Numbered from the stretch's first letter, positions 11,159 through 22,250 are shown. The stretch is DNA of 64,000 nt from Spiroplasma turonicum (GCF_001262715.1 NZ_CP012328.1:558001-622000), one strand, 5' to 3'. The notes: generated by a model from the sequence alone, not told the origin. A program made the numbers and translations.

Positions 11159-12589
11159 TTATAAATATTCAAGTTTATTGATACTATTTTTTATTTTTAT
11201 GTGCAATTCAAATAATTCTAAAGCTTCAACATGAGATAATTCCTTAGAAGTTATTTGCTTTTTAATTTTTTGAAAGTTGGTATTTAAATATTCGTAAAGC
11301 TCACTAATACTTAAATTATCAAACTTTATTTTTATTTCTTGTAGTTTATTTTTATCATTTTTTTCTTTACTTACTTTAATATTATCGATATTATTGTTAA
11401 AAATTTTAATAAATTTATTAAATAAAGATTTAACTTTATTTATATCAATATTTATTAGGTCAAAATTTTCTTCAATAGTTAGCTCGGTAATTAATTGCGT
11501 GTAATTTTTAAAATTAGTAACTTCATTTTTAACTGGTAATGTATAAATATGTTTTAGATCATCATTGATGTTGACGTTATTTTTATCTATAAAGGTTTTT
11601 TTTAAATTATCATCATCTAATAATTCATCCCAATACTTACTTAAAAAATCATTAGTTAAATCTATATTTTTATTTATAATGTCATAATTATCAAATGAAC
11701 TATTCTTATTGTTAATAAACTTAATTAAATCATCTAAATTTGTAAAGTTTCTTTTACATAAATAATCAGTAAATGATAAAAAGTTATTATTTATAGTTAA
11801 AACAATTAAGTTATTAGATAATATAGTTTTAAAAAAATTTGAACTATTTAAAAAATAATTTTGATAATTTTTAAATTTGACTACATTAAAATCAATTATT
11901 AAAAGTGAACCTTCTTTAAATAATGACTGTATTTTTTTATATTTATTTTCAAATTCTAATGCATTTAATTCAAAATTTTTATTATTAAGGGTTTTAATAA
12001 TTTTTTCAAAAAATAAATTTCAGTGTTTATGTAATTCTTCATCATAATTAGTCAATTGAGATGAATTTATTTCATTAAAATATTTTTGATCAAATTTATA
12101 ATAATCATTTATTAAATTTTTTCTTAATTCATAAACATTTTCATTGTTGTAAAACTCTTTATAATGAATATATTTATTTAGCTCATCTATATTCCTTACA
12201 TAAATATTTAAAGATTTATTTTCAATTTTTTCAATATTTTGTTGATAAACAATCTTTTGGTTATCATTTACTTTACTTAAAGTAAAAAAAATAATTTCTT
12301 TAAAATTATTTTTCATTAGATTATGATTTGTATTTTTTACATAATCAAAGATTGATTTATTTTCTATTATTTTTTTAACTTCTTTAAATTCTTTTTTTAA
12401 ATAATTATAAGCAAGATAGTTATTAATAATTCTAATCAAATACTTTTCATTAAATGAATTATTACTGAATTTTAATTCTAAATAATATTTATGAAAACCA
12501 GAATACAAAAAATTTTTTAATCTTTTAAAAAATTTATTTAAATTATTTTCAAAGTTATTATTTGTTAGTAATAATTCACTAGTATTCAT
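11159..12589 (-). CDS. 476-aa protein of unknown function between nusB and xseA
   Basis: Open through TGA codons from ATG 12589 (ribosome-binding site AGAGGT) to the stop at 11159, 10 bases before the xseA start. It is Asn/Lys/Phe/Tyr-rich and soluble, mostly helical in character, with no signal peptide, membrane segment or motif that I recognise. Position inside a conserved Firmicutes operon order (nusB-xseAB-dxs-tlyA) suggests a lineage-specific insertion or a very divergent replacement of a usual member such as folD. It does not look like FolD. Confidence 0.8.
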
Positions 12590-12599
12590 ATCTACCTCT

Positions 12600-13013
12600 C
12601 TAAATTTTATCTAAAATTGCATTAATGAAACTTGTTTCTCAACTAGGTAAATAGCTTCTTGTTAATTCAATGCTTTCGTTTATTACAATAGCTTTTGGAG
12701 TTATATTATTTGTAATTTCATATACAGCATTAACAAGAATTGCTTTTATAATGTTTGGAATACGTTTTCATTTTCAAGTTTCATCTAAATTAGATTCACA
12801 TATATTAATTAAATTGTCTATTTCATCTGAAATTTTAAAAATATAATTTTCAAACTGTTCATCGTATTCATTTAATAATTGAAAACCATCAATAGCTTCT
12901 TGTTTTATGTTTGTTTTACATTCTAATATAAAATATCTATATAAAATTTGTATAGTATTTTTTCTTCTTTTCTTTAAGTATGTTACATTATTATTAATTG
13001 TTGGTAAATCCAT
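12600..13013 (-). CDS. nusB: Transcription antitermination factor NusB
   Basis: 137 aa from ATG 13013, or 143 aa if the upstream ATG 13031 is used. NusB is an all-helical protein that binds boxA RNA with S10 during rRNA transcription. The C-terminal half carries the most conserved NusB segments: an ILVNAVYEI stretch, then PKAIVINESIELTRSY, and a terminal FINAILDKI. A weak AGG lies 10 bases before 13013. The longer start would overlap the upstream lipoprotein gene by 17 bases, so I prefer the shorter form. Confidence 0.85.
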
Positions 13014-13014
13014 A

Positions 13015-14058
13015 TTATATAAACCTAGCATTATCTAAACCAAATATTTCTTTAATTGCTTTAGATGAATCAGATGAATCAGATGAATCAAATATACTAA
13101 CTGCTATATTTTTTAAATTTTTAAATATATCCTTGTTATGTAAACTCATGTATGTAAGATATTCTTCAGGTGTAAAAAGTTGTAACATTGTTGTGTATTC
13201 TAATTTATCATTTAAAATTTCTTTATTTGTTAAATTTAATTCAAAATCATTTGCTGATAACCCAAACTTTTGATAAATTGAATAAAATAATCCTTTAACT
13301 GAATTTTGAATTGCATTTGAATTAATTTTTTTAAAATTATCATTATCTTCGAATTTAGCATCTTTAATTATAGAAAGTGAATTATTGTAATAACTATCAA
13401 CTTTAATATTTTCTACTTCACCGCTTGAGTCTGGCGTTAATAAATTACCAAATTTTTTATACTTTATTGAGTTAATTTTACCATTTTTTTCAAATTCATA
13501 TTCAAATAATGGTTTATTAGTAATTTTAAAATCTAAGAACTTAGTATTTAAATCATCGTCTGATTCATTTTCTAATTTATACTTAAAAAATAGACTTATT
13601 TCCTGTTTATTATCTTTTTTATTAGAATCATCCCAAAAATTGTGATCTAAAATAGTTTTTAAATCTTTAATTTTACCAGTACTGGTTGAAAATATCGCTT
13701 TAGTTAAGGTGTCATTTGATTTATATATATTAAAATCTAATTCATTTCCAAAAAACGTATTTTTACCTTTTAGTTCAGTTTCATTTACATCAAAATTATT
13801 AAATCTAAATCCTATTAACTTTATTATTTCATTACTTAAATTAGATAAAACTTCTCTATCATTATTACTTTCTTTATTTAGATTTAAACTATCAACACTA
13901 ATAGTTTTATATTGCTTATAGTCTCATAAATTTTGGATGTCAGATAATTTTTTATAAGTATTATCAGTAGCCACTTGACAACTAACTATTGTACTAGTTG
14001 ATGTTGCAATTATTGATAAACTTAATAAACTGAATAATAACTTCTTAAATCTGTTCAT
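13015..14058 (-). CDS. Lipoprotein of unknown function with C-terminal Asp-Ser-Ser repeats
   Basis: 347 aa. The N-terminus has a basic MNRFKK start, a hydrophobic core and a lipobox ending STIVSC (Cys at about 27), so it should be lipid-anchored outside the membrane. One TGA Trp is in DLWDYKQY-like context near residue 44. The body is Asn/Lys/Asp-rich without recognised motifs. Near the C-terminus a 9-bp unit is repeated in tandem (13061-13089) and encodes Asp-Ser-Ser copies. The start follows AAAAGGTGAG. Its end abuts nusB, an unusual place for a surface protein. Confidence 0.85.
13060..13090. repeat. 9-bp tandem repeat (GATGAATCA), about three copies
   Basis: The plus strand reads three consecutive GATGAATCA units with a partial flanking copy. 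In the lipoprotein gene on the minus strand they encode Asp-Ser-Ser repeats. The unit is a multiple of three, so copy-number change would alter length without breaking the frame. Confidence 0.8.
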
Positions 14059-14096
14059 TTTGCTCACCTTTTCATATATATATTATCATATTAAAC

Positions 14097-15005
14097 TTAT
14101 TCTTTTATCAAATCTTTAAATGGGTTATTAAATGTTGAATTATCAAGCATTTGGATCTCATCTTTATATGGACAGAAATTGTTAATTCATGGTGTTTCTA
14201 ATATAATTGGAATATTTTTAAAAATAGGATTATGAACAATTTTATTTAAAACATCAAAACCTATTTTTCCATATCCAATATTATGATGTCTATCTTTATG
14301 AGAATTTATTTCATTTTTACTATCATTTAGATGAATTACTGATAGCTTTTCAAGACCTATTTTCAAATCAAACTCATTTATAACATCATTAAGGTTATTT
14401 TTTATATCATAACCAGCATCATTTATATGACAAGTATCAATACAAACACTTAACTTATCATTACATTTTGAGTTTGTTAATACATATTTTAATTGATCAA
14501 AGTTAGTACATATTTCAGTTCCTTTTCCAGACATAGTTTCAAGTGCTACTGTAATATCTATATTTATTATATCTTTATCTAAGAGGACCATATCCAATCC
14601 TTTTATTAAGCTATCTAAAGCAACTTGTAGTTCAGCTCCAACGGCTGCTCCAGGGTGCAAAACTAACTTACTTACACCGATATCATTAAGTCTAAGTATT
14701 TCTTCTTTTAAAAGTCTAACACCTAAATCAAAAGTATCTTTTTTTATAGTATTGGCAAGATTAATTGTATATGGACCATGACATACAAGTTTAGATTTAT
14801 TAAAATTATATTTAATCAATAATTCATTAAATTCTTTTATTTTTAACTTACTAGTTTCAGTTCTACGTGTGTTTTGAGGGGCACCAGTGAAGAACATAAA
14901 GGTATTAGCATTATTTGTTATAGCTTCTTCTACACTACCTACTAGATAGTTGTTTGTAGCATTCATTCCAACATGACAACCTAAAAAATAATCTCTTTTA
15001 TTCAT
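14097..15005 (-). CDS. nfo: Endonuclease IV (AP endonuclease)
   Basis: 302 aa, typical for Nfo, a zinc-dependent TIM-barrel enzyme that cuts DNA 5' of abasic sites in base-excision repair. The metal-site motifs are all visible: GCHVGM near the start, VCHGPYTINLAN, LHPGAAVG, ALETMSGKGTE, CIDTCHINDAGYD, and VIHLNDS...HKDRHHNIGYGKIG, followed by the ILETPW end of the barrel. ATG 15005 follows AAGGAG. It overlaps the end of ribF by 8 bases, so the two are translationally coupled. One TGA Trp near the C-terminus. Confidence 0.96.
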
Positions 15006-15888
15006 AAATCTCCTTATTAAATTTATTCTTACAATAATTTACGTCTTTTTCTAATAATTGTTTTAATTCATCTAAGGAATTAACTTTAACATTATTTCTT
15101 AGTCATTCAAGTAACTGAATCGTTACTGTTCAATCATAGATTTCCATATCAAAATTTAATATATGAACTTCAAATACCTCTTGATTTAGTTCATTTTTCC
15201 AATAACAACCAGCACCAATAAAAGTTTTATTTAAATGATGTATAAAAACTGAACAAGCATAAATTCCATAATTAATAATTAGTTTATTTTTTATTATTAT
15301 ATTAATTGTTGGAAAACCAATTGTTCTCCCAAGTTGCTTACCTTTTTGAACAACTCCATCAATTTTATAAAAACAACCAGTTATCTTTTGAAAAGTTGCA
15401 AAATCATTATTTACAATGGATATGTATGCATCACTGTCTAGTTTTTTTTCATTAAAGTCATCAATTATTATACAATTATCATTATAGAATTCTTTAAAAG
15501 TTTTAGTGTTAAAAACTTTATTAATATAGTAATTTTCTGGAATTAATACTTTTTTAAATAAAAGTTCATTATTCATATTATTGAAAAGATCTAATTTATT
15601 GAAACTTAAATAGTTATCATTGTAATCATATATTATTAAATTATCTATATTTAAATTCTTAGATATCTTAATTATATTATCCATATTAAATAAACCTTCG
15701 TTTAAAGGTTTATTTCTAAACAAAATAATACTTGTTTCACAATTTAATTCAGTTGCTATTTTCTTTAATTTATTTATATTATTGTTATCAAATGTACTTC
15801 AATTTGAAAAATCACTAATGTATACAACAGATTCATTAATAATAACTTTTAATTTTATTAAATAATTGAAGTAATGAATTTTTAACAT
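14998..15888 (-). CDS. ribF: RibF-type riboflavin kinase with degenerate FMN adenylyltransferase domain
   Basis: 296 aa. The C-terminal half carries a clear riboflavin kinase domain: VQKGKQLGRTIGFPTINI (about residue 175 on), a GIYA strand, and a conserved Glu before HIL. It should make FMN from riboflavin. The N-terminal half sits where the FAD-forming adenylyltransferase belongs, but its GNFDGVHxGH nucleotide-binding motif is replaced by SDFSNWSTFD (residues 25-34). The SSTxIR-type motif near residue 150 is also missing. FAD synthesis by this protein is therefore doubtful. Start follows AGGTG; the end overlaps nfo. Confidence 0.85.
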
Positions 15889-15899
15889 TTAATCACCTA

Positions 15900-16202
15900 T
15901 TAATTAGTTTCTTTAATTAATACTTTATTTTTTATATATTGAATTTCTAATTCTAAATAAACTAATTTTTCTTTAATAGAAACTATATCTTTATAGTTTT
16001 GCTCTTTATTTCTTCTTTTTGATAAAGTCACTGAATATATAAACAACCCAACTACTGGAATCAATAATCACCATAAAAGTCCTTTTCTAATTCTTTTATC
16101 ATTTCTTTTTTCTATAATTAGAAGTTCTTCATATTCTGATTCGATTTTTTTTAGCTTTTCTTCAGCGTCTTTTACTGAAATATCATTGTATTCTTCAAAC
16201 AT
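15900..16202 (-). CDS. Small single-pass membrane protein, unknown function
   Basis: 100 aa, visible only when its TGA is read as Trp. An acidic/basic helical N-terminus (residues 1-40) precedes one hydrophobic segment (about 42-58: LLWWLLIPVVGLFIYSV), then a basic stretch and a helical C-terminus. This pattern suggests a coiled-coil membrane protein. It lies between a 222-aa unknown gene and ribF in the same direction, 7 bases after that gene. Ribosome-binding site is weak (AGGT). Confidence 0.7.
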
Positions 16203-16209
16203 TTTATAC

Positions 16210-16878
16210 CTAATTTAATTCTATTTTTTTAATAATTTGTTCAACTAAGTCTTTCATTGATTGAAAGATTATCTTAATTTCGTTTGTATTTGATAAAAAC
16301 TTTTGCTTATCTGATTCTATTCCTATTCCTTCTAGATATGAATAAATTTTTTTAGTATTTTTAACAAAATTGATAAACTCATTAATTACTTTAATTTTAT
16401 TATCAAAAAATCTTTGTGTTAATATTTTTTTAAAAATATCATCAACAGTTTTATAAAGTGTTTTATTTCAAGATTTAATGTTAAATTTACTTATTATATT
16501 TATATAATTATTAGAATAAATATCAATCTGTTTTTCAAAGAAAATGTGAATTTTTTGCTTTAAATCGCTTGAATTATCTAAAAAAATCTTGTTTTCAAAA
16601 AATCTATTTCATTCCTGTTCAGTTTGATAAAAATAATTATATCTTTGTGTTATAAGTGTTAACATTAAACTTAATTCGTATTCATTAACTCAAATATTCT
16701 TTTTAAAATATTCATTTAATTGATTGAATAATTTACCACAATCATCACTTTTGCTTATTGATATAAGATCATTTTGTTGTTTTGTATTTAAATTAAATTT
16801 TTTATTTAAAATTAATCCTTTTACATCCTTTTTGTAAAAATCAAATATTATTTTATCTATACTTATATTAAAATTCAT
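16210..16878 (-). CDS. Soluble protein of unknown function
   Basis: 222 aa, soluble, Asn/Lys/Ile/Phe-rich with several TGA Trp codons, predicted mostly helical. No motif is recognised. The start at 16878 follows GGAGTTTAAAT. It is divergent from plsY (16983) with about 100 bases between them, and the first gene of a minus-strand group leading to the small membrane protein, ribF and nfo. Confidence 0.75.
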
Positions 16879-16982
16879 ATTTAAACTCCATTTAATTTAT
16901 CTCTTTTAATTTTATCTTAAAATTTTATTTTTTGCTATAAAATATAGTATTATTAATATAGTCTTTTTATAAGAGGTGAAGA

Positions 16983-17720
16983 ATGTTTTTAGGAACAATA
17001 TTAACATGCATTGCAGGTTATTTTATAGGAAGTTTTTCTTTTTCAATTTTGGTTGTAAAAATAAAAAAGGGACAAGATATACGTAAACTTGGAAGTAAAA
17101 ATGCAGGTGCCACAAATGCAAGTAGAGTCATTGGCCTTAAATGAGGAATATTAATAATGTTTCTTGATTCATTTAAAGTTGTACTAACTGCTGTAGTTGC
17201 TTTGCTATTTAATTTAATAAATTCTGATTTATTTAATATGACAAGTTTCTATATACCATTATTTTTTACATTAATTGGTCATTGTTGACCTATATATTAT
17301 AAATTTAAAGGAGGAAAAGCAGTAAGTTGTTTTTTAGGTCTTATTCTAGTTACGAACTTTATCCTGTTTTTTGTTTTTATAATTAGTGGTTTATTAATAT
17401 TTTTTACATTTAAAAAAGTTAGTTTATCATCAATATGTGCATCATTATTAGTATGTATATTGATGTGAGTTCCATATATTTCTGGTAATAATAATTTCGA
17501 TATTAATGGTTTAAATTTCTTTAATAAAGCATATTCAAATGGTTTATATTTTGTGTGGTTCAACAAGTTCCATGATTTAAATAAAAATTATAATTTTTAT
17601 GACAGTTTTTTAACAATAAATATAGTTACAACAATATCTACATTATTTTTAGTTTATAAACATAAGGCTAATATTAAAAGATTATTAAGTGGAACAGAGC
17701 CAAAATTTAAGAAAAAGTAA
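16983..17720 (+). CDS. plsY: Glycerol-3-phosphate acyltransferase PlsY
   Basis: 245 aa multi-pass membrane protein. PlsY transfers an acyl group from acyl-phosphate to glycerol-3-phosphate, the first committed phospholipid step. Family motifs are intact: GSFSFS (residues 13-18), GSKNAGATNASR (about 38-49), and GHCWPIYYKFKGGKAVS (about 100-116) with the conserved Gly-Gly-Lys. The last third, after residue 170, is longer than in short PlsY forms and includes a loop before the final segment. ATG 16983 follows AAGAGGTGA. It is a lone plus-strand gene ended by a strong hairpin. Confidence 0.94.
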
Positions 17721-17763
17721 AATACTATTTAAAATTTGTCAATAAATTTTAAATAGTATTTTT
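17719..17763. terminator. Bidirectional terminator shared by plsY and the MBL-fold gene
   Basis: 17-bp perfect stem AATACTATTTAAAATTT / AAATTTTAAATAGTATT with a 6-base loop and T runs on both strands. The last codons and stop of the minus-strand MBL gene lie inside the stem. Confidence 0.9.
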
Positions 17764-18415
17764 GTAATATAATTTCATTTTTTACAAATTCTGTTATTGT
17801 TAATTTGCTTTCTCCATGACCAGGATATATTTGATAAGACGTTTCAAATGATGAAAAAAATCATTTCAATGTGCTTATAATATCTGATTTTTCGATCCCT
17901 TTTTCAAAAGCACCAATTATTAAAGGGTCTTGTCCTTTTGTTATTAAATCTCCTGAAAATACAGAATTTATTTTATCTTGTTCAATTACTAGTGAACCAG
18001 ATGTATGCGATTTTCTCAAATATATTTTGAAATCATAACCATCTAATTGTATTGTCATATCATTTAAAACTACTTTAAGATTGTCTAAAGGCTTAACAGA
18101 GTAAGCTTCAACACCTTCAAACAGGAGACTTGTATTTTTATGAGGTTCAAATAAGTTTAATAAATCAGAGTATCCAATATATATATTAGGTTTATCATGA
18201 GCTTCTGATATTTCATTTAGACCATAAAAATGACCAAAATGGCCGTGTGTTATTATTATATTTTTTATTATTATATTTTTTTTAATAGTAAAATCAATAA
18301 TTTTTTTATATTCTCTATAACCTGTATCTATAAGAACCGCATTATTTTTTTCTGTGCATAACAAGTATCCATTTGTACTTCTAAAGTTTTTATCTTGAAA
18401 CGTGTACAATAACAT
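17729..18415 (-). CDS. Metallo-beta-lactamase-fold hydrolase with altered metal motif
   Basis: 228 aa, glyoxalase II-like member of the MBL superfamily. Strand-loop motifs are clear: VLIDTGY (about 28-33), the THGHFGH motif (56-62), HTSGS (about 136), the SGDLI segment with the bridging Asp, and the YPGHGES His near residue 200. The canonical HxHxDH is HGHFGH here: the Asp is Gly at residue 61, confirmed from the codon GGT. Substrate unknown; the change may reduce it to one metal ion. Its stop lies inside the terminator hairpin shared with plsY. Confidence 0.88.
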
Positions 18416-18429
18416 AATTATACCTTACG

Positions 18430-18648
18430 TTATTTCCCTCTTTTAACGGCATTCATAGTTTTTTTAATATCTGCTTCAGATGGTTTTCTACCCATACTTC
18501 TATACATTGCTCTAATTTGATTTTCATTTATAGGTGGGTTATCTTTTAGTTGTTTTTGGATAACCTTTCTTGTAATTATAAAACCTAAAATTCCACCAAT
18601 TATTGCAGCAACAATAGCAATAATAAGTCCAGCTCATCAAGGTATCAT
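18430..18648 (-). CDS. YneF family membrane protein (UPF0154)
   Basis: 72 aa, with two consecutive TGA Trp codons at residues 4-5, so it is invisible under the standard code. One N-terminal membrane segment (about residues 6-26, AIVAAIIGGILGFIITRK) is followed by the family block NPPINENQIRAMYRSMGRKPSE and a basic tail. This matches small YneF/UPF0154 proteins of Firmicutes and Mollicutes, of unknown function. Ribosome-binding site AAGGAGAAATAC precedes the start. It lies between tkt and the MBL gene. Confidence 0.88.
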
Positions 18649-18717
18649 TAGTATTTCTCCTTTTTTCTATAAGTAACTTTGCTTTTAATTATACAATTAA
18701 TAATATACCATATAAAT

Positions 18718-20688
18718 TTACTTATTCATATCTAAAATTTTATTAGCAATAGTTATTGGATCAAAATTAATATGATCTAAAACATGATTAAAAGGCGCAG
18801 AGTGTCCAAAAGTATCTATACCAAAAGCAAAACCATCATCGCCAAGGAATTTATGTCAGCCAAAAGTCGATGACAATTCTATTGAATATCTTTTAGTTTT
18901 AGTATCGATTATTGATTCTATATATTCTTTATCTTGTTTTAAAAATAAATTCATATTAACCATTGAAATTAATTTAACCTTTTTATTATTATTATTTAAA
19001 ATTTCTTTGACTTTTAATGCTAATGAAACTTCACTTCCGGTTGCAATAAGTGTAATTGTACTATTTGTGTCTTCTTCTAAAACATATGCACCCCTATTAA
19101 CGTCCTCTACTACCCTACTTATATCTTTGTGTTTTAATTCTTCTAAATTTTGTCTAGTAGCTAATATTATACTAGGTTTATTTTTATTATTACAAATTGC
19201 ATCATAATATGATGCAATAGTTTCTGTCATATCACAAGGTCTGTAAACAGAAATATTGGGGATTGATCTTAACATTGCTAATTGTTCAATTGGTTGATGT
19301 GTTGGTCCATCTTCACCAACTGCTATTGAATCGTGGGTAAATACCATTAATTTTTGAATACCCATTAAAGCAGATAATCTTATAGCTGGTTTCATGTAAT
19401 CTGAAAAAACAAAAAAGCCACTTTCAATTGGGTATAAACCACCGTGTAATGCAATACCATTATTTATTGCACTCATTGCAAATTCCCTAACCCCATACAT
19501 AATATTTCTGCCTAATTTATTGTTATAGTCATAATTTCCATCAGGTCCTTTTATTTTTGTAGACTCACTTAAATCAGCACTGCCACCAATAAAAGCTTTT
19601 ATTTTACTTGAAATGTAATTGAAAGTTTCACCAGAGCTAACTCTTGTTGCTTGTGTTGTATTTTTGTTTAAACTAAATAATTCATCAATATTAATTTTTC
19701 AATTTTTATTAATGTACATTTCCAACTCATTTGCCAAATCAGGATATTCTAACTTGTATTTAGCAAATAAATCATTTCAATCATCATTACACTTTTGTCC
19801 TTTTTTAGAAACATTTGTTTCGTAAAAGTCGTATATGCTTTGAGGTATTTCAAATGAATTATATTTTCAATTCAATTTATCCTTTACATTTTGAATATCA
19901 TTGCCAAGTGGTGCTCCATGAACTTTTGTAGTTCCTTGATTTGTAGAAGCAAAACCAATAATAGTTTTAACTTCAATATATGTTGGTTTGTCTTGTTTTT
20001 TAGCTTCATTAATAGCTTCATTAATAGCATCAATATCTTCGCCATCATTAACTCTAATTGTGTTTCAATTAGCAGCTTCAAATTTTTTGATCATATTTTC
20101 TGATTGTGCTTCACTAACTTTAGCATCTAGTTGAATGTCATTTGAATCATGTAAAACAATAAGCTTATTTAGTTTATATCTACCTGCAAAAGAAATTGCT
20201 TCTTGACAAACCCCTTCTTGCAAATCACCATCTCCACATAAAACATATGTGTAGTGATCTATTATTTTAAAATTGTCTTTATTGTATTTTTCAGATAAAT
20301 GAGATTCTGCTAATGCCATACCGACACCCATTGCAAATCCTTGTCCTAAAGGACCTGTTGTAGCTTCTACACCATCTGTTATTCCAAATTCTGGATGCCC
20401 TGGTGTTATTGAACCTATTTGTCTAAAGTTTTTTAAATCATTAATTGATACATTAAAACCTGATAAATGTAATATAGAGTATAAAAGTGCACTTCCATGA
20501 CCAGCACTTAAAATAAATCTATCTCTATTTATTCATTTTGGGTTTTTAGGATTTATAATCATTTGATTTACAAATAATGCATAACACATAGGTGCTGCAT
20601 CTAATACTATTCCAGGATGACCTGAATTTGCTTTATTTATTGCTTCTATTCCTAGAATTCTAATTGCATTTAAGTTATCTTTATTCAT
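18718..20688 (-). CDS. tkt: Transketolase
   Basis: 656 aa, full length. Transketolase moves two-carbon units between sugar phosphates in the non-oxidative pentose phosphate pathway using thiamine diphosphate. Motifs: NSGHPG with the substrate His near the start, [14 protein letters not shown], the ThDP-binding GDGDLQEG...HDSN block, MYGVREFAM with the catalytic Glu, and [20 protein letters not shown]. Several TGA Trp codons lie between the open blocks. ATG 20688 follows GGAGAGAAAA. It stands alone between hairpins, so it is probably monocistronic. Confidence 0.97.
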
Positions 20689-20718
20689 TTTTTTCTCTCC
20701 AATGTAATTATATAAAAA

Positions 20719-20750
20719 AAATAATAAACAATTTAAATTGTTTATTATTT
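20719..20750. terminator. Perfect 32-bp palindrome, bidirectional-type terminator
   Basis: AAATAATAAACAATTT / AAATTGTTTATTATTT with no loop spacer, flanked by A and T runs. It separates the DUF896 gene, whose stop lies in it, from tkt. Confidence 0.8.
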
Positions 20751-20933
20751 TTTTTCTTCATTTGGATTTACAATTTTTATACTTTTAAGTTGATTCTCAA
20801 AATTTTTTTTAAATATTTTTAAATATTCTTGCCTTAAATTATTTCTTTCAATGATTTCTGATTCTGTTAGACTTCTACTTTTAGCTAATTTAGCAAAATT
20901 ATTAATTTTTTTTATAAGTTCGTCCATTTCCAT
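20745..20933 (-). CDS. DUF896 family protein (YnzC-like)
   Basis: 62 aa helical-hairpin protein. The core INNFAKLAKSRSLTESEIIERNNLRQEYLK matches DUF896 (UPF0291) proteins, in which NxLAkkaK..gLTeeE..Eq..LRqeYl is diagnostic. Function is unknown. GAGGT lies 5 bases before ATG 20933; a second in-frame ATG follows two codons later. The gene is 9 bases downstream of yqeH in the same direction. Confidence 0.85.
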   Translation of the reverse strand: MEMDELIKKINNFAKLAKSRSLTESEIIERNNLRQEYLKIFKKNFENQLKSIKIVNPNEEKK

Positions 20934-20942
20934 GATATACCT

Positions 20943-22250
20943 CTATATTAATGGCTTTAACAGTTTTACAGAAACACCATATTCTGTTTTAGGTACTGTT
21001 ATAGACACTTTCATTCCTTTAAATGTTTCAAAATTTATTCATCCTAAACCAGATATGTGGATATCAACTTTGTCAACTTTATCAAAGTCAAAATTATGAG
21101 TTACGAAATCATAATTAATATCTTTTAATCTTGGTGATAATGAATGTCTATGTTTTTTGAAATAATTCATTGCATTTAATGTTTTAGTTCTATGTAATGG
21201 TAGTCTTTTATTAACATAAAAATGAAAACTAGTTTTTTTTGGTTTTTGTTTTTCATTTAAAATCTCACCATCATCAAAACTAAATCATGCTAAGCCACCA
21301 TAAAATATTGTTTGATCTTTGTATAATTGATAAGTAATTTGTTTTATTTCTTTTTGAAAAAAGAAATAATCTCAATAACTTGGTGCTGTTGCAATTGCAA
21401 TATGTTTATGTTTTATTAAACCTGGTGTATCATAAATAAAATTATCTTTAGTAAAATTAATCTTTATTTTATCAAGTGTTGTATTAACATATTTTGAAGT
21501 AACTATTGATGGGATTTGTTGGTTCAGTCTTAAACAAGCATTTATTAAGCTTGATTTACCAGCATTAGATATACCTATAATGTATTGATCGTACTTAATT
21601 TTTCTTAACTCAAGTATTAAATTAAAAATATAACTATCTTTTATAGATGAAGTCAGCATAATTTTTGAGTTTTTTAATGGAGATGAACTAAAATAATCAG
21701 TTAAAAAATCCAATATTTTTTTACTGCTGACTGCTTTTGGCAATAAATCAACCTTATTAGCAAGTATTATCACTTCTTTTGTTGAAATTAACTTTTCTAA
21801 CCAATCTAATCTACTTCCTGGTAAATCAAATATATCAACAACATAATAATATCTAATTTTTTCTTTTTCTTTATTTATGTTATCTAAAATTTCAATAAAG
21901 TCTTTATCATTTATATCTTGTTCAACAAGTCTGTTATAGTTTTTTATTTTAAAACATCTTAAACAATAGTCTTGTTTTTCAATATCAATAACATAACCTG
22001 GTATTTTTTCATCATTAATTTGTAACTCTTTCCCACATCCTACGCATTTTTTTGGACCATTACCATCAAAATTAGTTGTGTTACCAATGCCAGGTTCATA
22101 TTCTTTAAGTGAAACTTTACTTGTTTGTTTGATTTTTTGTTCATTATTAGTTTTTGAAGTACTAATTAATTTGTTCTCTAAATCATTAACTTCTTTTTCA
22201 ATTTCCTTAATTTTATTATTATCATCATTATTGTCATTAAAGAATTTCAT
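20943..22250 (-). CDS. yqeH: Ribosome biogenesis GTPase YqeH
   Basis: 435 aa circularly permuted GTPase needed for 30S assembly in Bacillus. A zinc finger CVGCG...CLRCF (about residues 72-115) comes first, then the permuted GTPase motifs in the order expected for YqeH: NKVDLLPK (G4), TSS (G5), GISNAGKSSLIN (G1) and DTPG (G3). ATG 22250 is chosen because GGAGGAAATT precedes it, although the frame is open 13 codons further. It overlaps yqeG by 14 bases. Several TGA Trp codons in the C-terminal third. Confidence 0.95.

Noticed and set aside
17297-17566. 89-aa ORF opposite plsY
   Set aside because: Antisense of the conserved PlsY membrane segments; no start signal.
19884-20103. ORFs on both strands inside transketolase
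   Set aside because: They are shadow frames of the conserved tkt sequence (one on each strand), without ribosome-binding sites.
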